A stretch of DNA of 64,000 nt, from positions 1 to 64,000 of the forward strand of contig NZ_BJYS01000013.1 in the NCBI RefSeq assembly GCF_007991635.1, given 5' to 3'. A model generated the notes under the pieces. That model was not told where the DNA came from, did no database searches, and saw only the letters and a list, made by a program, of their open reading frames with translations. How positions within the stretch are numbered: the first letter of the stretch is position 1; every line of letters starts with the position of its first letter. Of the stretch, positions 10,901 to 19,107 are shown piece by piece. The position numbers were made by a program, and so were the translations under genes. The stretch is from Adhaeribacter aerolatus. Lineage in GTDB: Bacteria > Bacteroidota > Bacteroidia > Cytophagales > Hymenobacteraceae.

Positions 10901-11089
10901 GTAATCCGAGCCGTTACTTTTTATAGTAGTTAACAAGTCAGGATATACCCGCTGGGCGGTAGCTGTGGAGGAAGAAGCCAGCAACAAGGTGACTAAGGAA
11001 AAGAAAAAGAACCATGCGAATTTCTTTTCTGCCAGAGAAGAACTTAAGCTGTCAATTCTTTTCTGTTTACTAAGTAAATGTAGATCCAT
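4928..11089 (-). CDS. Giant multidomain cell-surface protein with T9SS sorting domain
   Basis: The 2053-residue product starts with a long signal peptide (hydrophobic core about 25-45, ending ATAQ). Then come fibronectin type III-like units (about 170-350), two carboxypeptidase-regulatory-like beta domains (about 350-450 and 455-530), a long poorly recognised middle, and a Big_5-like Ig domain (about 1340-1450). A module beginning YNYSMN (about 1560) is repeated as YEYTMT (about 1857), each with a conserved stretch of the type AAFVNGVPRG/GAYINGVCRG; two GWNW modules (about 1682 and 1768) lie between them. The last 85 residues (from QNKPNPF to the end RRLVVVR) are a type A T9SS sorting domain. 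It is probably a surface-anchored or released adhesin-like or structural protein. It lies 370 bp downstream of the hybrid sensor gene on the same strand, which may control it. No catalytic motif was seen. Confidence 0.88.
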   Translation of the reverse strand: MDLHLLSKQKRIDSLSSSLAEKKFAWFFFFSLVTLLLASSSTATAQRVYPDLLTTIKSNGSDYYLTYTWEGLDVVNCGSEKEPVLEIRYKPNGSNKEIYFVDRADTKLPNNGSKVLGVGPGQNGYGSIRYQEGYPSGGCLTWVWSGFPRAMNEEEHNAPGYSVEGAASTAAIKNPTGVTASNQTGFDYIELKWSKGTDIPDSNSVYRIYRDGNLIQTANGDQRSWKDASVNPGATHNYSVRTYSTKWGVHESSGVPVTGYSKSIAVNASDGAFTNRVRLEWLNISSFADNIRIERSLPNATAFEEVEILNKNATFYNDNTAIPGYVYTYRLTPIKDGRTFPSYDNTGYILPNGKISGTVQSKFGANVAGVTVVATGIVNGTPISSYNHNGTTIEFKAVTDAAGYYEIKNIYYFDNAEFTLTPSKGDHEFDPITHKRTLDQNLYVVNGVNFKDNTVYTIAGTVADPNGCPVEGVSMLLDGKDIGNRTNIEGKYLINVENEGTYNVKPVFYHHTFNKASENVTITTELVTANFTDTQTEKVLVSLLSGCGDAVTASFKVNIRSVADPAKPDIYCYDQTITINGASQQIELPAQKYSLQVVETSHNSSNILKQMAALGRIELDLTQQEKVNNVAVTRKAPFVFHEGLSITFKDLPTTKCNNDYVMEQHFLYPIKIEVKEINTYLNTSCFVAEGELQITDDVGDKGVFKLPVGNGTVTYSLKAGLPNIVAPYRKRFEVTARIGSAVPVTASFSAIVTGGKPRVGTFVTRTPELPHLILHDPMGDQSYSYLQKDSSYTFITQTAVTNSKETGAFVNLKIGGGVSGLPFVPEFGAGIKFDTQLLNGETAINGDALATTITATQQLSTANTNVFTGSQGDVFVGASYNIRYGLIDIVKVENCQVVPDVSIYWNPESIATTYTYTDYQIRYNILTQLKRLKEISEKRATRTGLQSAKDTVQMLNSSINVWQQVLDKNDKQREEISQQHFIENRSFSAGAPFTSVVTKSTENTTTYDFSTFINSDIAIGGFAYLGGFLSADLGALINFKWSSQTTTNTSIAKSTTIGYHLDDDDIGDFFSVDIYNDPRYNTPLFKLNAGTSSCPNEPGTQTRDKPQIDLNRYTVSNVPANEPAVFVANIANVNESEEGREYAVRVIPATNMDGAIIRMGGQIINTTPVVFFLQPGPSIPITITVERGPYAFNYQDIQLMMYPECEYAIFQNGGSFVNTDTVSISVNFQSQCSTVQISKPGDNWLINQGSANKMTVTLTGYDVNNPTFTSVGLQYRAEGKTWETATTIPKAQLIDQFKDYIWDVSDLAKFADGKYEIRAFATCETLGQTTYSEVLTGNIDRGSVAPFGTPSPADNFLRPGQNISVTFDKTIKCTQDFSSKVSLIRKDNGSTLKIKVQCSGNTIIIKTDPESAINDISLAGVELTATVSGIEDNAGNIQKYPTVWSFKVNVKPVFWDPDKLEQSVTIGSGVKLKSELKNTAEISKAFTLAIYPSWLTPSAQKGVIQPYGVFPLEFALSKELKPGVYNGVVEAVIDGIKEALPIKLELLAIPVAWSVNASDYNYSMNIVAQYTLSALPSNSPTSIDERDVIAAFVNGVPRGVAKIRKIDGMPGKYAAFLTVYSNEAGAGKEIITFRMWNALTGVEYGALEKTPFVIDGITGSPATPYLLHSEGTFQVIPLKKGWNWVSLNVETPDMTREKVFSSLLASGNKITVKSQTDFTDFTPQSGWSGTLKTVNLTSGYMVYLSDRPDTLRVVGTTPTTFTPVALPGGWNWIGYPKLQNADIKTALGATFVPKNDDLLKSFTSFATYSSAVNAWLGDLRTLDPGQSYKLKLSAPANLGYHKKATDGSNFEIDEHKYEYTMTLTGMLNQNGLPVTNNQYTVGAYINGVCRGFVQTEYLSAKKTNRIFLTIYGQAADAGELIEFKIFNINTGEEMAAENKGIAFITDKIVGEMQQPYMLNFNDQFFESGFSLAQNKPNPFAASTAIDYTIPEDVLVELTLYDKLGRQVKVLVNEKKAAGNYSIVLNAAELASGVYMYTLKAGNYVKTRRLVVVR

Positions 11090-11459
11090 AAGTTTTTGTT
11101 TTTATTGGGTTTATTAATTATTGGATAAAGCAAAGTGAGTACAAAGACAGCATAAGAAATAATGCTGAAAGAAGGCTTTTCAGGATTCGGCCTGATTCTG
11201 TAGGCTATGTCCAGGATTTGTTTCAGATTGTTGGGCTAAATAAAACCGCCCTTGGTATAACCTATCCGGAGCTAGTTGGCCGTAATAATTATTGCCTTAT
11301 TCTAAGGTAAAAGTAGATTCTGTAGAGGTAAACCGTTAGCAGAAAATGGCCATTCTTTGCAATTAATTGGCCACAGAAGCAAAATAACAGGCTTTACAGT
11401 AAAACATAGCCGGATAAAAACAGCAAAGTGCTTTTACCGCTTTATTCTCCAGGTTAAGA
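11090..11459. other. Intergenic region before the giant surface protein gene
   Basis: This 370-base gap separates the stop of the hybrid sensor gene from the start of the giant T9SS gene. No open frame is convincing. A weak -7-like TGTCTTTG on the minus strand (one mismatch to TAnnTTTG) lies about 50 bases before the start codon without a clear TTG partner. It is the likely promoter and regulator-binding region of the giant gene. Confidence 0.4.
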
Positions 11460-14400
11460 TCAAGCATATTGGGAGGGAGAAACAGAAAATTGCTCTTTAA
11501 AGCATTTAGAAAAGTAAGAAAGGCCTTCGAAACCGGTCAGCTCGGCAACCTCCGAAACAGAATGCCCTTCCCGCAAAAGCATGGCCGCTTTATTCAGCCG
11601 ATAAGTCCGGATGAGCGTGTTGGCGTTCATATCGGTGAGGGCTGCTAATTTTCGGTGCAGGGTTCGGGTACTCACGTTCATATTATCAGCCATTTGCTCT
11701 ACAGCAAAGTCAGCGTTGGCTAATTCGCGGTTTAATATTCTATATAACTCTTGTAAAAAAGGATCTTCGGCTGGTTCTACCGGTAAGTTAAGCGGCGGTT
11801 CTCCGGAGTCGGGTTGAGAAAATTGGCGGAACCAGTATTGGCGCGACGTCTGCTGATAACTGAGCCAATTGGCTACCCGCAATTGTAGTTCCTGCAAGTT
11901 AAAGGGCTTGGTTAAATAATCATTAGCACCTGCTGTCAGCCCCTGTACCCGGTTGCCGGCAGAGGTACGGGCCGTTAATAAGATAACCGGAATGTGGGTA
12001 GTAAGCGGCGTACCCTTTATCAATTGACTCAGCGTAAACCCGTCCATTTGGGGCATGGTTACATCGGCAATTATTAGATCGGGCAATTCCTGCTGCGTTA
12101 ATCGCCAGCCTTCTGCCCCATCGGCAGCCATTATTACCCGGTATTCTAGGGTTAGGCCCTGGCTAACAAAAGCACGCAATTCGTCGTGGTCTTCTACTAC
12201 TAATATTAAAGGGGCATCTTCAGCTACCAGAGGTAAGGGTGGGGATAAAATTTCCTCTTCCGGCATAATAACTGGCAACGCCGCCACCAGCTTGCCCGGA
12301 ACCACATTATCCGCTTTCCGCATTGGCAAGGTTACCCTAAAAATTGTTCCTTTTTCTACCTGACTTTCTGCTTCAACCTGTCCGCCTAATAATTGTGTTA
12401 ATTCCTTTACCAAAGACAAGCCCAAGCCTGACCCGGCCAAAAATTGTGTGCGCGGGTCATTTACCTGTTGAAACCGGTCGAATATTAAAGGCAGTTGCGC
12501 GGCCGGAATACCAATGCCGGTATCCGTAACCTGCAACTGCAACAAGTCTTCTGCTCTCACAACTCTGGTCCAAGTCAGGTCTATCTGCACGGTGCCACCG
12601 GCCGGGGTAAATTTAAGGGCATTAGAAAGCAGATTATAAATAATATTTTCCAGCTTTTCCGCGTCAAAAAGGTGTTCAGCCGGTTTTCCTTCGGCATGGA
12701 AGTCCAATCGAATGAATTTCTTTTGGGCTTGTAAGCGAAACGTTTCCACGATATTTCCAACAAACTCAACCACATTACCTTGCGACTCATTTAAATTCAT
12801 GCTGCCAGCTTCCAGTTTAGCAGAATCCAATAATTGAGTTATCAGGCGCAGTAAACGTTGGGCATTCCGGTATATAATTTTATGCTGCTGTCTGATTATT
12901 TCGGGGGAAGCCAGCGCCGGCTGGGCGCGTAACTGCTCCAGCGGCCCCATAATAAGGGTTAAAGGGGTGCGGAATTCGTGGGTAATGTTGGTGAAGAACT
13001 GAGTTTTTAATTGGTTTAACTCTTGCAGTTTTTCGTTTTGTAAATGTTCTAAAGCAAATTTGTTTTGCAAACGGATACGGCTTAGCTGAACATAGAAAAT
13101 GGCCCCTATAATAACTAAGGCTACCAAGGTATAAAACAGATAAGCTGCCGTAGATAGGTAAAAAGCCTGCCCCACCAAAACAGGTATGTGGAGTTCTTTA
13201 CCCCAGGTACCATTGCTGCTCTTTGCTTTGATGCTTAAGGTATATTTGCCGGCAGGCAAACCAGCTAATTGTAAATAATTTACGGCGCCAATGTTTTGCC
13301 ATTCATCCGAAAGACCTGCCAGCCGGTAAGCAAACTGGAGTTGGTTGTTGTGCGGTCCGAAATAATTTTTTAGCGCAAAATAAACCGAGAAGAACTTGTC
13401 CTGGTAATGGAGGTTAATGGTTTTTAAACTGTTAATGTCCAGGGTAGTTTCTTCTATTTTGTTTTTCAGGCCATTGTGCTGCACCAGTTTAGTGAGCCTG
13501 ACCTGAGATACTTGGGTTGGCAGCATCAATTTATTCGGATTAAAATAAATAATGCCATCCATCGAACCAAAATATAAGTTACCATCGGTTCCGGCTAAAG
13601 CCGATCCTTGGTTAAATTCATTTGTGCGCAGGCCATCGCGGGTGTAAAAATTACGAAACAATTTATGCTGCAGGTTTAAACGGGATAAGCCGTTGAAAGT
13701 GCTTATCCATAGTTGGTTTTCTGCCCCGGGCAAAATGGCACAAACTTTATTATCTGCTAACCCGTCCTTTTCGGTATAGTGCTCCTCTACCCGGCCATTT
13801 TCCGGATTAAACACATTTATACCACCACCTTTTGTGCCCAGCCACAGCCAACCCTTTTTATCTTCGTAAATACAGTTTATAAAATTATGCGTTAATCCTG
13901 GCTTGCTAGCGCCTGGCGTGGCCGAACTGTAATGTAAGATTAAACCTTGCTTTTTGTTTATGCGGTATAGCCCGTAATCGGTACCTAACCAAATAGATTT
14001 GTCGCGGCCCTGGTGTATAGCCAGGATCTGTAAAAGCGGAAAACTTTTCTTTTCCTTTCCCCAGTTAAACAACTGCGCCTGGCCGTTCTGCGGGTTAAGG
14101 GTGTACAAATTATTATAGCCGCCCAACCAAAGTAAGCCTTCGTCATCCTTTAACAAAGAAAAATTATGCGTTGATATAATAGGAGTCTTATCCTTTACTG
14201 AAGCCTTGGGTTTATCCAGGTAAGCGGTAAGTGTATGGCTGTTTAGATTAAAATGACCTAACCCAAATGCTTCGGTAGCCATCCAAATAGTTCCGTCGTT
14301 ACCGCGTACCAAGGCTCGGGCCAGCGGGTTTACCCAGGTATTATCCCTTTTAACTTTATACTCTTTAAATTTATTAAGAGCCAAGTTGTATTTAAAAAAG

Positions 14401-15548
14401 CCACTATAACTGCCAATAAGCAAATCGCCATCGGCCGACTGCAGCAAGCCCCGCGTGCTAAAATAAGGATAGGCCCCAATACCTTTGGGCAGGGAAATAG
14501 TTTTGAAAATACTCTCCCGGTTATTTAGCTTGTAAACGCCAAAATAAGAACCCAGCCAGAGTTGTTCGTTAGCATCCTCGTACAGGCATTCAATCTGAAA
14601 ATAGCCGGCCCCGCTTTGCATAAACTGCCCGGTGAAATTTTCAATTTGCTTTGATTTCAGGTCGAAGCGAAATAATTCACTTTGGGTAACCAGCCAGAGG
14701 AAGCCTTTTTTATCCTGGTAAAAGTGCTTAATTGGATCTTTTAACAAACTAAGCTGTTCCTCATTTACCAGGAGAATAAATTTATTTAAAGCCGGCCTGT
14801 AAACATAAATCTTTCGCTGATCGGCGTAGAAGCGAATAGCTTTATTTGTAAATGAAGCCAAACAAAGTCTGTTCGCCGGAAGCGAGAAGTCATGCAGCAA
14901 CTGGCCCTGCGGGTTTAATTCCCGGAAACCATGCTGCTTATCGGCAACCCATAGCTGCTGTTTATCATCTTCAGAGATTTGAAGTACAATCCGTTGCAGA
15001 CCTGTATAGTCAGCGGCAAACGAGTTCGGAATACGTGAAAAAGATTCTCTATCAGTAGAACGATATAAGTAACCATCGTCGGAACTACACCAGATAGCTC
15101 CATCGTGCGTTTGGGTAATCGCATAGATGGCTTTTTTAGCTTCTGTCACAGCGCCTGCTGTAACCAGGTAAGACTTAATGGATTTCCGGTCAGCACTAAG
15201 CCTTTGTAAGCCATTACCCGTGCCAATCCACAGGTTACCTTGGTGGTCTTCATAAAGCGCCAGCACCAAATCGGCCGTTAACCGGATACCAACGGAGGAC
15301 GTATTAATTAATTCGGCATGGTAGCCATCGTACCGGTATAAGCCGGTTTCGCTACCAAACCACATAAAGCCATAGGTATCTTTTAAAATACACTTAACTT
15401 TCAGGCCGTCGAGGTGGGCGATTTTAAGAATTTGCGTTTTACTAATAGCTGCTTCCTGGGCCTTTCCGGAAATATTTAAGGTGCAGCTTACTAATATCAG
15501 CATGGGCAGCCATTTTAAACTTAACACAAAATTTAAAGAATGGTGCAT
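11460..15548 (-). CDS. Hybrid two-component system: propeller sensor, histidine kinase, receiver, AraC output
   Basis: This single-chain regulator has 1362 residues. A signal peptide is followed by many Reg_prop beta-propeller repeats (DxxGxLWxGT-type units, about 40-690), a Y_Y_Y domain (about 740-800) and one membrane segment (about 808-830). The cytoplasmic part holds HisKA with the phospho-acceptor His in HEFRTPLTL (about 859), HATPase with NLLSNALKFTP, DTGIGIP and GSGLGLSLV, a receiver with VEDHDE and the Asp of IIADVTMPQMDG (about 1162), and an AraC DNA-binding domain (about 1260-1362). In Bacteroidota such proteins sense carbohydrates in the periplasm and switch on nearby polysaccharide genes. 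No SusC/SusD pair is present here; the nearest gene on the same strand is the giant T9SS protein, the most plausible target. The ligand is unknown. Confidence 0.95.
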   Translation of the reverse strand: MHHSLNFVLSLKWLPMLILVSCTLNISGKAQEAAISKTQILKIAHLDGLKVKCILKDTYGFMWFGSETGLYRYDGYHAELINTSSVGIRLTADLVLALYEDHQGNLWIGTGNGLQRLSADRKSIKSYLVTAGAVTEAKKAIYAITQTHDGAIWCSSDDGYLYRSTDRESFSRIPNSFAADYTGLQRIVLQISEDDKQQLWVADKQHGFRELNPQGQLLHDFSLPANRLCLASFTNKAIRFYADQRKIYVYRPALNKFILLVNEEQLSLLKDPIKHFYQDKKGFLWLVTQSELFRFDLKSKQIENFTGQFMQSGAGYFQIECLYEDANEQLWLGSYFGVYKLNNRESIFKTISLPKGIGAYPYFSTRGLLQSADGDLLIGSYSGFFKYNLALNKFKEYKVKRDNTWVNPLARALVRGNDGTIWMATEAFGLGHFNLNSHTLTAYLDKPKASVKDKTPIISTHNFSLLKDDEGLLWLGGYNNLYTLNPQNGQAQLFNWGKEKKSFPLLQILAIHQGRDKSIWLGTDYGLYRINKKQGLILHYSSATPGASKPGLTHNFINCIYEDKKGWLWLGTKGGGINVFNPENGRVEEHYTEKDGLADNKVCAILPGAENQLWISTFNGLSRLNLQHKLFRNFYTRDGLRTNEFNQGSALAGTDGNLYFGSMDGIIYFNPNKLMLPTQVSQVRLTKLVQHNGLKNKIEETTLDINSLKTINLHYQDKFFSVYFALKNYFGPHNNQLQFAYRLAGLSDEWQNIGAVNYLQLAGLPAGKYTLSIKAKSSNGTWGKELHIPVLVGQAFYLSTAAYLFYTLVALVIIGAIFYVQLSRIRLQNKFALEHLQNEKLQELNQLKTQFFTNITHEFRTPLTLIMGPLEQLRAQPALASPEIIRQQHKIIYRNAQRLLRLITQLLDSAKLEAGSMNLNESQGNVVEFVGNIVETFRLQAQKKFIRLDFHAEGKPAEHLFDAEKLENIIYNLLSNALKFTPAGGTVQIDLTWTRVVRAEDLLQLQVTDTGIGIPAAQLPLIFDRFQQVNDPRTQFLAGSGLGLSLVKELTQLLGGQVEAESQVEKGTIFRVTLPMRKADNVVPGKLVAALPVIMPEEEILSPPLPLVAEDAPLILVVEDHDELRAFVSQGLTLEYRVIMAADGAEGWRLTQQELPDLIIADVTMPQMDGFTLSQLIKGTPLTTHIPVILLTARTSAGNRVQGLTAGANDYLTKPFNLQELQLRVANWLSYQQTSRQYWFRQFSQPDSGEPPLNLPVEPAEDPFLQELYRILNRELANADFAVEQMADNMNVSTRTLHRKLAALTDMNANTLIRTYRLNKAAMLLREGHSVSEVAELTGFEGLSYFSKCFKEQFSVSPSQYA

Positions 15549-16299
15549 ACCAAATTGAATTCTCCTGTTAAGTTATTGAAATATATTTATATAAAAAATT
15601 CTACTAAACGTTTAAACTTTCACCTGATTACAGACAACAGCCGCTTAATGTAATAAAAGCTTGTATTTACTGGTAGAGAACGCGCTCGTTTTTGAGGAAA
15701 GTAAAAGGCGGCAATAGCATTCTGACAATAAAAAATTAATCAAACCGCACTGACTTTGAGCCCGATTAAGTTTTAATCTGATGGAGACTTCATGTAATTG
15801 GGTATTGATTTCATTAATATTCCGTTGGCTAAGCATTGCGCAGCGGCACCTACTAAGGCACCAAAGGTACAGGCATTGGTTACAGCGAAAACGGGGATTA
15901 TTACCGCGGCAGCTAGTGGCCGGCTTAAAGCTGGTTTAAATGGGCTCTACGCTACTATTAACCGGTCAGTGCAGCCCGGCAAGAAGGGTTGGTAAGAGAA
16001 TTTTTATTATTTCAATTATGAACGGAGTTGCAAATGCTTGTTGAGCTACTTGGTTTTAAGCACCTTTAAAATGGTTTAACCCTAAATCAGTCAGCAACCT
16101 GACCTACCTACTGGCAACAGCAAACGAATGGTTTTCACTGGCATAAGCAACTAATTATACCGGCTATATTTATGCTGTTTACCTACTAAAAGTTCGAACC
16201 AGGTCGCTCAGAATAACTAATAACCAGACTAGCGGCAACTACTAAATTATTCGCAGATAATAAAAAGAATATTTTAACTATCAAAAAAAGCTTAAAGGT
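15549..16299. other. 751-base gene-poor region
   Basis: No gene is supported here. A GC-richer patch at about 15,800-15,990 contains a 65-codon open frame, but the product matches no family I recognise and has no signal or motif, so it may be a decayed gene or chance. The remainder is AT-rich and likely holds the promoter of the hybrid sensor gene. Confidence 0.4.
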
Positions 16300-17052
16300 T
16301 TAAACCCAGCGGTTTATAAACTTGTTAAAGGCATCTTTGTATTGGTCACTCACCGGAATATTAGCGGCGCCAATCTGAACGCTTTGCCGGGTAACCGATT
16401 GTATTTTATCCAGGGCTACAATAAAGGACCGGTGGATGCGCATAAACTTCTTAGCGGGTAATTTTTCTTCGAGGGCTTTCAGGCTGATGAGCGATAGAAT
16501 AGGTTTAGGAGCGCTTTGCAGGTGTATTTTCACGTAATCTTTTAACCCTTCAATGTAAAGAATATCGTTCAGCGCTACCCGCACCAACTGGTACTCTACT
16601 TTCAGAAAAATATATTCATCGTCCGCCGCTGCCGGGGCAGTTACTACCGGGTTGGGCTCCGTTGGTTTCTGCCGGAGTTCGGCGTAAGCCAAAGCTTTAT
16701 TGGCGGCTCTAATAAATTCGGCGTAGTTAAATGGTTTTAATAAATAATCCAGCGCATCGAGCCGGTAACCTTCCAAGGCATACTGGTTAAAAGCGGTGGT
16801 AAAAATAATCCGCGGCCCTTGGCCAGGCTGGCCTTTATCTAGTACGCGCGCCAAATCCGTACCACTTAAATCCGGCATCTGAATATCCAGAAATATTAGA
16901 TCTACCGGCTGCTGGTGCAGGTGGTTCAGGGCGGCCAGGGCGCTGGTATACCGGCCGGCTAGTTGCAGAAAAGGCGTTTGCTTGATAAAGGTACAAACCA
17001 ACTCCAGTGCCAGGGGTTCGTCGTCAACGGCAATGCAGGTTAAAGTCATCAT
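16300..17052 (-). CDS. LytTR-family response regulator
   Basis: This 250-residue regulator has a receiver domain (about 1-120) with acidic residues DDE at 10-12, the phospho-acceptor Asp56 in FLDIQMPD and Lys in the LLKPF motif, followed by a LytTR DNA-binding domain (about 145-250) with the typical FMRIHRSFIV segment. Its start overlaps the stop of the sensor gene by four bases (ATGA at 17,049-17,052), so the two are translationally coupled and form one two-component system. Targets are unknown; LytTR regulators in Bacteroidota often act on nearby secreted-protein genes, and the small secreted protein at 18,459 is the closest candidate. Confidence 0.95.
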   Translation of the reverse strand: MMTLTCIAVDDEPLALELVCTFIKQTPFLQLAGRYTSALAALNHLHQQPVDLIFLDIQMPDLSGTDLARVLDKGQPGQGPRIIFTTAFNQYALEGYRLDALDYLLKPFNYAEFIRAANKALAYAELRQKPTEPNPVVTAPAAADDEYIFLKVEYQLVRVALNDILYIEGLKDYVKIHLQSAPKPILSLISLKALEEKLPAKKFMRIHRSFIVALDKIQSVTRQSVQIGAANIPVSDQYKDAFNKFINRWV

Positions 17053-18134
17053 AAATCTAAAGCTAAGTGCACCACAAATTCGTTTTCCGGCGTTTTCTCC
17101 GTAATATTTAAACTATAATTATGCGGGTAGAGTAAGTCGAGGCGGCGGCGGGTATTTATTAAGCCAATGCCATTGCTCTCGTCTAAGGTTACCCGCTTTT
17201 GGGTAAAAAGGGTATTGCGTACCTCAATAGCCAGGTGCTTATGTTGCTGCTTTATCCCAATGTAAATCCGGCTAGGCTCCTCCGTACTCACCCCATATTT
17301 AAAGGCATTTTCGATAAACGGCAAGAGCAACATGGGGGCAATAGGTACATCGGCTAACGAAGCGGGTTGCTCAAAAATAACCTGTACCTTGTCGGTTAGC
17401 CGCAGTTTCATCAGGTCAATATAATCCTGCACAAAAGCTAGTTCTTTGCTCAACAGCGTTCTGTCGGCTTGGGTATCGTAGAGCACGTAACGCATCATCC
17501 GCGACAACGTATGCAGGGCCTTCTGGGCCAGCTCTACGTTAAACATTGTGAGCGAATAAATATTATTGAGCGTATTAAAAAAGAAGTGCGGATTAATCTG
17601 GGCTTTCAGAAAAGAAAGTTCGGAGCTAATTTTCTCCTGTTCCAGGTCCTGCCGGACTTTTGTTTCCATACGCCATTTTTGTACGGTTGCCACGCTGGTA
17701 CTAATAAAAAGAATGAGCAGAATCATCCCGCTGGTAAAAAAATGACGGCCCATATCAAATCCCCCTTCCCGCCGGTGCGAGCGCATGGTATCCGGCCTGT
17801 TTGCATGCGTAGCCTGGTACATTAACTCCGATAAATTTAACCATTTGCTGGCTGTATTTAAAAGTATAAAAACACCCACGCTGGTGGCTAAAGCCAGAAA
17901 CATAAACAGCCATATCTTATTTTTAAATAGAAAATGAGGTACCCAAACATTGGCATTCAGATAAAACAAGCAGATAAAGACACAAAAAATAATGCCTTGC
18001 ATTATCCAGAACTGAGTAGGTAACGCAATATTCCAGCTTAAAGGCTGCAACACCAGCAGCATTACGCCCAAGGTAGTCCACACTAAAATATGAATTAGAG
18101 CAGGTAAGTAAGGCCGTAGGGAAAAAGTAATCAT
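17049..18134 (-). CDS. LytS-like sensor histidine kinase
   Basis: This 361-residue kinase has four hydrophobic membrane segments (about 13-32, 42-60, 74-94 and 133-152) and a short coiled linker, then the His_kinase (PF06580) domain with the phospho-acceptor His183 in AQINPHFFFNTLNNI. A C-terminal ATPase segment has the N-box-like LPFIENAFKYG and the GIGLINTRRRL glycine motif. There is no separate extracellular sensor domain, so the membrane part probably senses the signal. It is co-transcribed with the LytTR regulator gene that overlaps it. Confidence 0.95.
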   Translation of the reverse strand: MITFSLRPYLPALIHILVWTTLGVMLLVLQPLSWNIALPTQFWIMQGIIFCVFICLFYLNANVWVPHFLFKNKIWLFMFLALATSVGVFILLNTASKWLNLSELMYQATHANRPDTMRSHRREGGFDMGRHFFTSGMILLILFISTSVATVQKWRMETKVRQDLEQEKISSELSFLKAQINPHFFFNTLNNIYSLTMFNVELAQKALHTLSRMMRYVLYDTQADRTLLSKELAFVQDYIDLMKLRLTDKVQVIFEQPASLADVPIAPMLLLPFIENAFKYGVSTEEPSRIYIGIKQQHKHLAIEVRNTLFTQKRVTLDESNGIGLINTRRRLDLLYPHNYSLNITEKTPENEFVVHLALDL

Positions 18135-18458
18135 CTGAATATTTAGGGGTTAGAAATAAAGGCAAGCCTAACTGCTAAATTACCGCAATGGCCGCACTTG
18201 TGCTTTTTTAATCTATTAAAGTTCTGATTACATCTACCAAACCCAGCTAATTTATCTACCAACGGGAATTATATTCAAGCGCCTGCTTCTTTTATCTATC
18301 TCATCGCTTCCGTCGGCCAGGCTGTAGATGATCTTCTCAAGCCTGTCTATTCTATTTTTTACTAAACAGAAGAAGTGCCTCCTTTGTAACATCAAAACGG
18401 CTAAAAACAGCCGCTTAGTAATTTAAATCAATATTAAAACTTTATAAAAATTTAAATC
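18135..18458. other. Divergent promoter region between sensor kinase and small secreted protein
   Basis: This 324-base region separates two divergently transcribed genes. It has a small hairpin, CGGCT...AGCCG (18,398-18,413), about 45 bases before the start of the secreted-protein gene. I saw no clear pair of LytTR-type direct repeats. No gene is present. Confidence 0.4.
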
Positions 18459-18899
18459 ATGAAAAATTTATTTGCCGCCATCATCGTTGCTTTAACCGTA
18501 AGTACCACTTCTGTTAGTTTTGCTGCTACTCCCAAAAATATTGACAAGGATCATGCAGCGCAAGCTGCTCCAGGCTCCGCAACTGTTGTGCAGGTTTTAA
18601 TGTCTAAGTTAGATGTAGTAGTAGCAGAAGAAGCCAACCCCAAAACAATCATTCGTTTAATAAACGCCTCCGGAAATACTATTGCCACCAAAAAAGTATC
18701 TCATAAAGAAACGGCTACCCGGGTACGCTTTGATTTAGCCGAGTTGGCAGATGGGGTGTACTATGTAAAAGTATGGAATGGACAGAACACGCAGGTACAA
18801 AAATTTGAATTAAAAACTGCCGCCGTATCAATGACTGCTTACCAGAAGTTAGCCATTATCCAGAAACCGACCGTAATCCAAAACTTGGCCACTATATAA
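18459..18899 (+). CDS. Small secreted protein with T9SS sorting-domain-like fold
   Basis: This 146-residue product has a clear signal peptide (MKNLFAAIIVALT..., ending VSFA near residue 23). The region about 50-125 resembles an isolated C-terminal sorting-domain or DUF3244-like beta fold (IIRLINASGNTI, then LAELADGVYYVKVWNG and a final QKFEL). Unlike true T9SS cargo it has about 20 more residues after that fold, rich in A, I and Q, and little other protein. Its function is unknown. It is divergent from the LytS/LytTR pair, which may regulate it. Confidence 0.75.
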   Translation: MKNLFAAIIVALTVSTTSVSFAATPKNIDKDHAAQAAPGSATVVQVLMSKLDVVVAEEANPKTIIRLINASGNTIATKKVSHKETATRVRFDLAELADGVYYVKVWNGQNTQVQKFELKTAAVSMTAYQKLAIIQKPTVIQNLATI

Positions 18900-19065
18900 G
18901 GGGATGAAAACAGCAAGGTTGGGCCAGCTGCACCTGTATGGTTTAGAGCGTAAATTCAACCTTTAATCGGTATACTTCCGGAGAGTGTTAATTCCTAAAA
19001 CTTCAAGAAAGCAAATCTTATAGTATTGTCATCAAGAAAGCAAATTTTGAAAATAATGAGATAAA

Positions 19066-19093
19066 AAAAGTACACCTTTTCAGGTGTACTTTT
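19066..19093. terminator. Intrinsic terminator
   Basis: A 12-base stem (AAAAGTACACCT with its complement) around a TTTC loop, with A and T runs at both ends, lies just after the stop of the minus-strand flavin oxidoreductase gene and downstream of the plus-strand secreted-protein gene. It can work in both directions. Confidence 0.85.
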
Positions 19094-19107
19094 AAGGCTA
19101 AGTTTTA

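Noticed and set aside
15798-15995. 65-codon open frame on the plus strand in the gap after the hybrid sensor gene
   Set aside because: No family resemblance, signal or neighbour linked to it; other frames are full of stops. It could be chance or decay.
16180-16215. TTCGAACC-like sequence recalling a tRNA T-loop
   Set aside because: No acceptor, anticodon or D arm can be paired around it.
18398-18413. Short hairpin as a LytTR site or attenuator
   Set aside because: Only five base pairs and no paired direct repeats of LytTR type; left as a note only.
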